Of a DNA stretch of 33,631 bases, positions 31,473 to 33,631 are shown one piece after another. The DNA is from Clostridia bacterium (lineage in GTDB: Bacteria > Bacillota > Clostridia > Oscillospirales > Acutalibacteraceae), in assembly GCA_017410325.1 (NCBI GenBank), contig JAFQRA010000016.1:1-33631 (forward strand). Reading direction: 5' to 3'. The notes below the pieces were generated by a model, which made no database searches, had not been told where the DNA came from, and saw only the letters and a program-made list of their open reading frames with translations. The translations under genes were made by a program, and so were the position numbers. How positions within the stretch are numbered: the stretch's first letter is position 1; each line of letters begins with the position of its first letter.

Positions 31473-32582
31473 ATGGCTTACGATTTTTATATGCCTGCCC
31501 GTGTAGTCGGCGGCGAAAACGTTGTTGTGAAGCAGTCTGCTCTGCTTAAAAAATTCGGCTCGTCCTGCCTTATCGTTACGGGCGGCACGGGTGCAAAAAA
31601 GAGCGGTGCGCTTGACGACGTTATAACGGCCCTCAATGAGCAGAACATAACTTATGAAATTTACAGCAAAATAGGTGAAAATCCGCTTGTTACCGCCTGC
31701 TGTGAGGCGGGTGCAATTGCAAGGGAATGTAAGGCGGATTTCCTTATAGGTATCGGCGGAGGCTCTGCGCTTGACGCAGTAAAGGCCGTTGCCGTTTTTG
31801 CCGCAAACCCCGAAATTGAGCCCGAAGAGGTTTACGCAATGGGCTTTAAAAACGAGCCTCTTCCCACCGTCGGTATCGGTACAACCTCGGGCACCGGCAG
31901 CGAGATTTCCGCTGTCAGCGTGCTCACCGACACAAGGGGCGTAAAGCGCAGCATCAAGGGCGATTTCGGCTATGTCAACCTCGTGCTTGCCGATTGGCGC
32001 TACAACCGCTCGTGCCCGATGAGCGTTACGGTTTCAACGGCGCTGGATGCCTTTATGCACGCCGCAGAGGGCTGGCTCGGCCCTAAGTGCAACGAGCCGG
32101 CAACCGCCTTTGCTCTGGAGTGTCTGCCGAAAATCTATAAGTGGCTGAAATATTTCTACGAAACGAACGAACTGCCCGGCGATAAGGGCAGAGAGGAGCT
32201 TTACCACGCTTCCTTGAGCGCCGGCTTCACCCTCAACTACTGCGGCACGCTGTTTCCGCACCCCGTCGGCTATATCCTCACCGAGCATTACGGAATTCCT
32301 CACGGCAGGGCCTGTGCGGCATTTTTTGACGTGCTTATCGAAAGGGCAGAGCAGTTTGCACCCGAAAGGGTGAGCTCGCTTGTTGCCTTGCTCGGCGATG
32401 AAAAGGAAAGCATAATAAACGTAATTAAAACGCTTGCCGATTGCCGCGGTATTGAAATAAGCGAAGAAAAAGCCGCTGAGCATATAAAGCGCTGGAAGGC
32501 ATTACCTAAAAATTTTGAGTGCACGCCGGGCGGATATACGCCCGAATTGGCGGCACAAGCACTTGTCAATTTAAGTAAATAA
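31473..32582 (+). CDS. Iron-containing alcohol dehydrogenase
   Basis: A 369-residue NAD(P)-dependent dehydrogenase of the Fe-ADH family. The Rossmann part shows LIVTGGTGAKKSGALDDV and GIGGGSALDAVKAVA (GGGSxxD, cofactor binding), followed by GIGTTSGTGSEISAVSV. The metal site is visible as STALDAFMHAAEGWLG (Asp and His) and LFPHPVGY...EHYGIPHGRACA (two further His). It is slightly shorter than typical butanol dehydrogenases (about 380-390). Start: ATG immediately after the stop of the flavoprotein gene, with GAGGTG upstream. Substrate could be an alcohol, aldehyde or glycerol-like polyol; the family does not settle it. In a fermenter it probably regenerates NAD(P)+. Confidence 0.94.
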   Translation: MAYDFYMPARVVGGENVVVKQSALLKKFGSSCLIVTGGTGAKKSGALDDVITALNEQNITYEIYSKIGENPLVTACCEAGAIARECKADFLIGIGGGSALDAVKAVAVFAANPEIEPEEVYAMGFKNEPLPTVGIGTTSGTGSEISAVSVLTDTRGVKRSIKGDFGYVNLVLADWRYNRSCPMSVTVSTALDAFMHAAEGWLGPKCNEPATAFALECLPKIYKWLKYFYETNELPGDKGREELYHASLSAGFTLNYCGTLFPHPVGYILTEHYGIPHGRACAAFFDVLIERAEQFAPERVSSLVALLGDEKESIINVIKTLADCRGIEISEEKAAEHIKRWKALPKNFECTPGGYTPELAAQALVNLSK

Positions 32583-32653
32583 GGGCAGAATATCAAAAAA
32601 AACGGGTGCGTTTTTGGCTAATTTGTGCTATGTTACAAAAGTTGGAAAAGTGC

Positions 32654-32682
32654 TTGCATATTAGTAAAAAAACGGATAAAAT
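32654..32682 (+). promoter_or_regulatory. Promoter of gap
   Basis: TTGCAT (32654-32659), a 17-base spacer and TAAAAT (32677-32682). A weak A/T hairpin (32598-32604 with 32609-32615) followed by no further T-run lies upstream and may end the alcohol dehydrogenase transcript. Confidence 0.75.
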
Positions 32683-32735
32683 AACTTACGGTAAAAAATA
32701 TTTCCAACAAAAAATTTTTTCGGAGGTATATTAAA

Positions 32736-33631
32736 ATGTCAGTTAAAGTTGCTATTAACGGTTTCGGCCGTATCGGTCGTCTCGCATTCCGCCAGATGTT
32801 CGGCGCAGAAGGCTATGATGTTGTTGCTATCAACGACCTTACAAAGCCCTCAATGCTCGCTGCTCTTCTCAAGTACGATACAGCACAGGGCGGCTACTGC
32901 GGCACAATCGGTGAAAACCTTCACACTGTTTCCGCTAACGATGAGGAAGGCACAATCACTGTAGACGGCAAGACTCTTAAGATCTACGCAATGGCTAACG
33001 CTGCTGAGCTCCCCTGGGGCGAAATCGGTGTTGACGTTGTTCTCGAGTGCACAGGCTTCTACTGCTCCAAGGCAAAGAGCCAGGCTCACATCGATGCAGG
33101 CGCTAAGAAGGTTGTTATCTCCGCTCCCGCAGGCAACGATCTTCCCACAATCGTTTACAGCGTAAACGAGAACACACTCACAGCAGACGATACAATCATC
33201 TCCGCTGCTTCCTGCACAACAAACTGCCTTGCTCCCATGGCTAAGGCTCTCAACGATTACGCAGCTATCCAGAGCGGTATCATGACAACTGTTCACGCTT
33301 ACACAGGCGACCAGATGATTCTTGACGGCCCCCACAGAAAGGGTGACCTTCGCCGTGCACGTGCAGGCGCACAGAACATCGTTCCCAACTCCACAGGCGC
33401 TGCAAAGGCTATCGGCCTTGTTATCCCCGAGCTCAACGGCAAGCTTATCGGCTCCGCACAGAGAGTTCCCACCTGCACAGGTTCAACAACAATTCTTGTT
33501 GCTGTTGTAAAGGGCAAGGACATCACAGTTGACGGTATCAACGCTGCTATGAAGGCTGCTGCTTCTGAGTCCTTCGGCTACAACGAGGAGCAGATTGTTT
33601 CTTCCGACGTTATCGGTATGCGTTACGGCTC
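32736..33631 (+). CDS. gap: Glyceraldehyde-3-phosphate dehydrogenase, 5' part
   Basis: The glycolytic enzyme that oxidises glyceraldehyde 3-phosphate with NAD+ and phosphate. The frame is open from ATG 32736 to the window edge (298 full codons), so the last ~40 residues are outside. It shows [16 protein letters not shown] (NAD-binding), INDL with the aspartate typical of NAD-specific enzymes, [10 protein letters not shown] with catalytic C160, [25 protein letters not shown], and [11 protein letters not shown]. The ribosome binding site is GGAGG 9 bases before the ATG. Codon use is strongly biased, as in tuf at the other end of the window. This is a certain identification. Confidence 0.98.
   Translation, partial: MSVKVAINGFGRIGRLAFRQMFGAEGYDVVAINDLTKPSMLAALLKYDTAQGGYCGTIGENLHTVSANDEEGTITVDGKTLKIYAMANAAELPWGEIGVDVVLECTGFYCSKAKSQAHIDAGAKKVVISAPAGNDLPTIVYSVNENTLTADDTIISAASCTTNCLAPMAKALNDYAAIQSGIMTTVHAYTGDQMILDGPHRKGDLRRARAGAQNIVPNSTGAAKAIGLVIPELNGKLIGSAQRVPTCTGSTTILVAVVKGKDITVDGINAAMKAAASESFGYNEEQIVSSDVIGMRYG

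Overview
The window looks like chromosome from an anaerobic, low-to-mid GC Clostridia, most likely an uncultured gut Oscillospirales/Ruminococcaceae-type organism. The reasons are the clostridial rnfCDGEAB order, strong AGGAGG-type ribosome binding sites, Firmicutes-style promoters, intracellular GH2 and GH38 glycosidases, and EF-Tu and GAPDH with the codon bias of highly expressed genes. The taxon is inferred from gene content and protein style only. No tRNA, rRNA, CRISPR array, transposase or phage gene was recognised.

Left part (1-8170): the 3' end of tuf with its terminator; a small membrane-anchored hypothetical protein; a 278-bp MITE-like inverted-repeat element; a YdcF-like membrane protein; a small XRE regulator on the minus strand; a pncB (NAD salvage) - GH2 glycosidase pair; a secreted alpha/beta hydrolase; and a divergent XRE regulator / zinc-ribbon-TM2 membrane protein pair that shares a perfect 15-bp inverted-repeat operator.

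Middle part (8200-22360): hom-lysC (aspartate family amino acids), with an in-frame internal ribosome binding site in lysC that probably makes a separate beta subunit; a foldable region in front of gyrA; gyrA; an LCP cell-wall ligase with a Thr-rich extracellular tail; a cytoplasmic GH38 alpha-mannosidase; an OmpR-type two-component system; and a one-chain ATP-grasp/HAD fusion of unknown substrate.

Right part (22377-29495, minus strand): one tightly packed nine-gene operon, apbE - nusG_II - Gx_transp - rnfC-D-G-E-A-B. It encodes the ion-translocating ferredoxin:NAD+ oxidoreductase, the flavin transferase that should load FMN on RnfG and RnfD, and two small membrane proteins that probably belong to the same extracytosolic flavin/redox machinery. 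It has a clear sigma-A-type promoter and a bidirectional terminator. Beyond it lie a hairpin-rich non-coding repeat-like stretch, a membrane-anchored metallophosphoesterase, an FMN-reductase-like flavoprotein coupled to an iron-containing alcohol dehydrogenase, and the 5' part of gap.

Most of the window is housekeeping. The parts most worth a second look are the ATP-grasp/HAD fusion, the accessory genes and the Cys-rich RnfE tail in the Rnf operon, the XRE/TM2 operator, the internal lysC start, the foldable gyrA leader and the two repeat-like intergenic elements.
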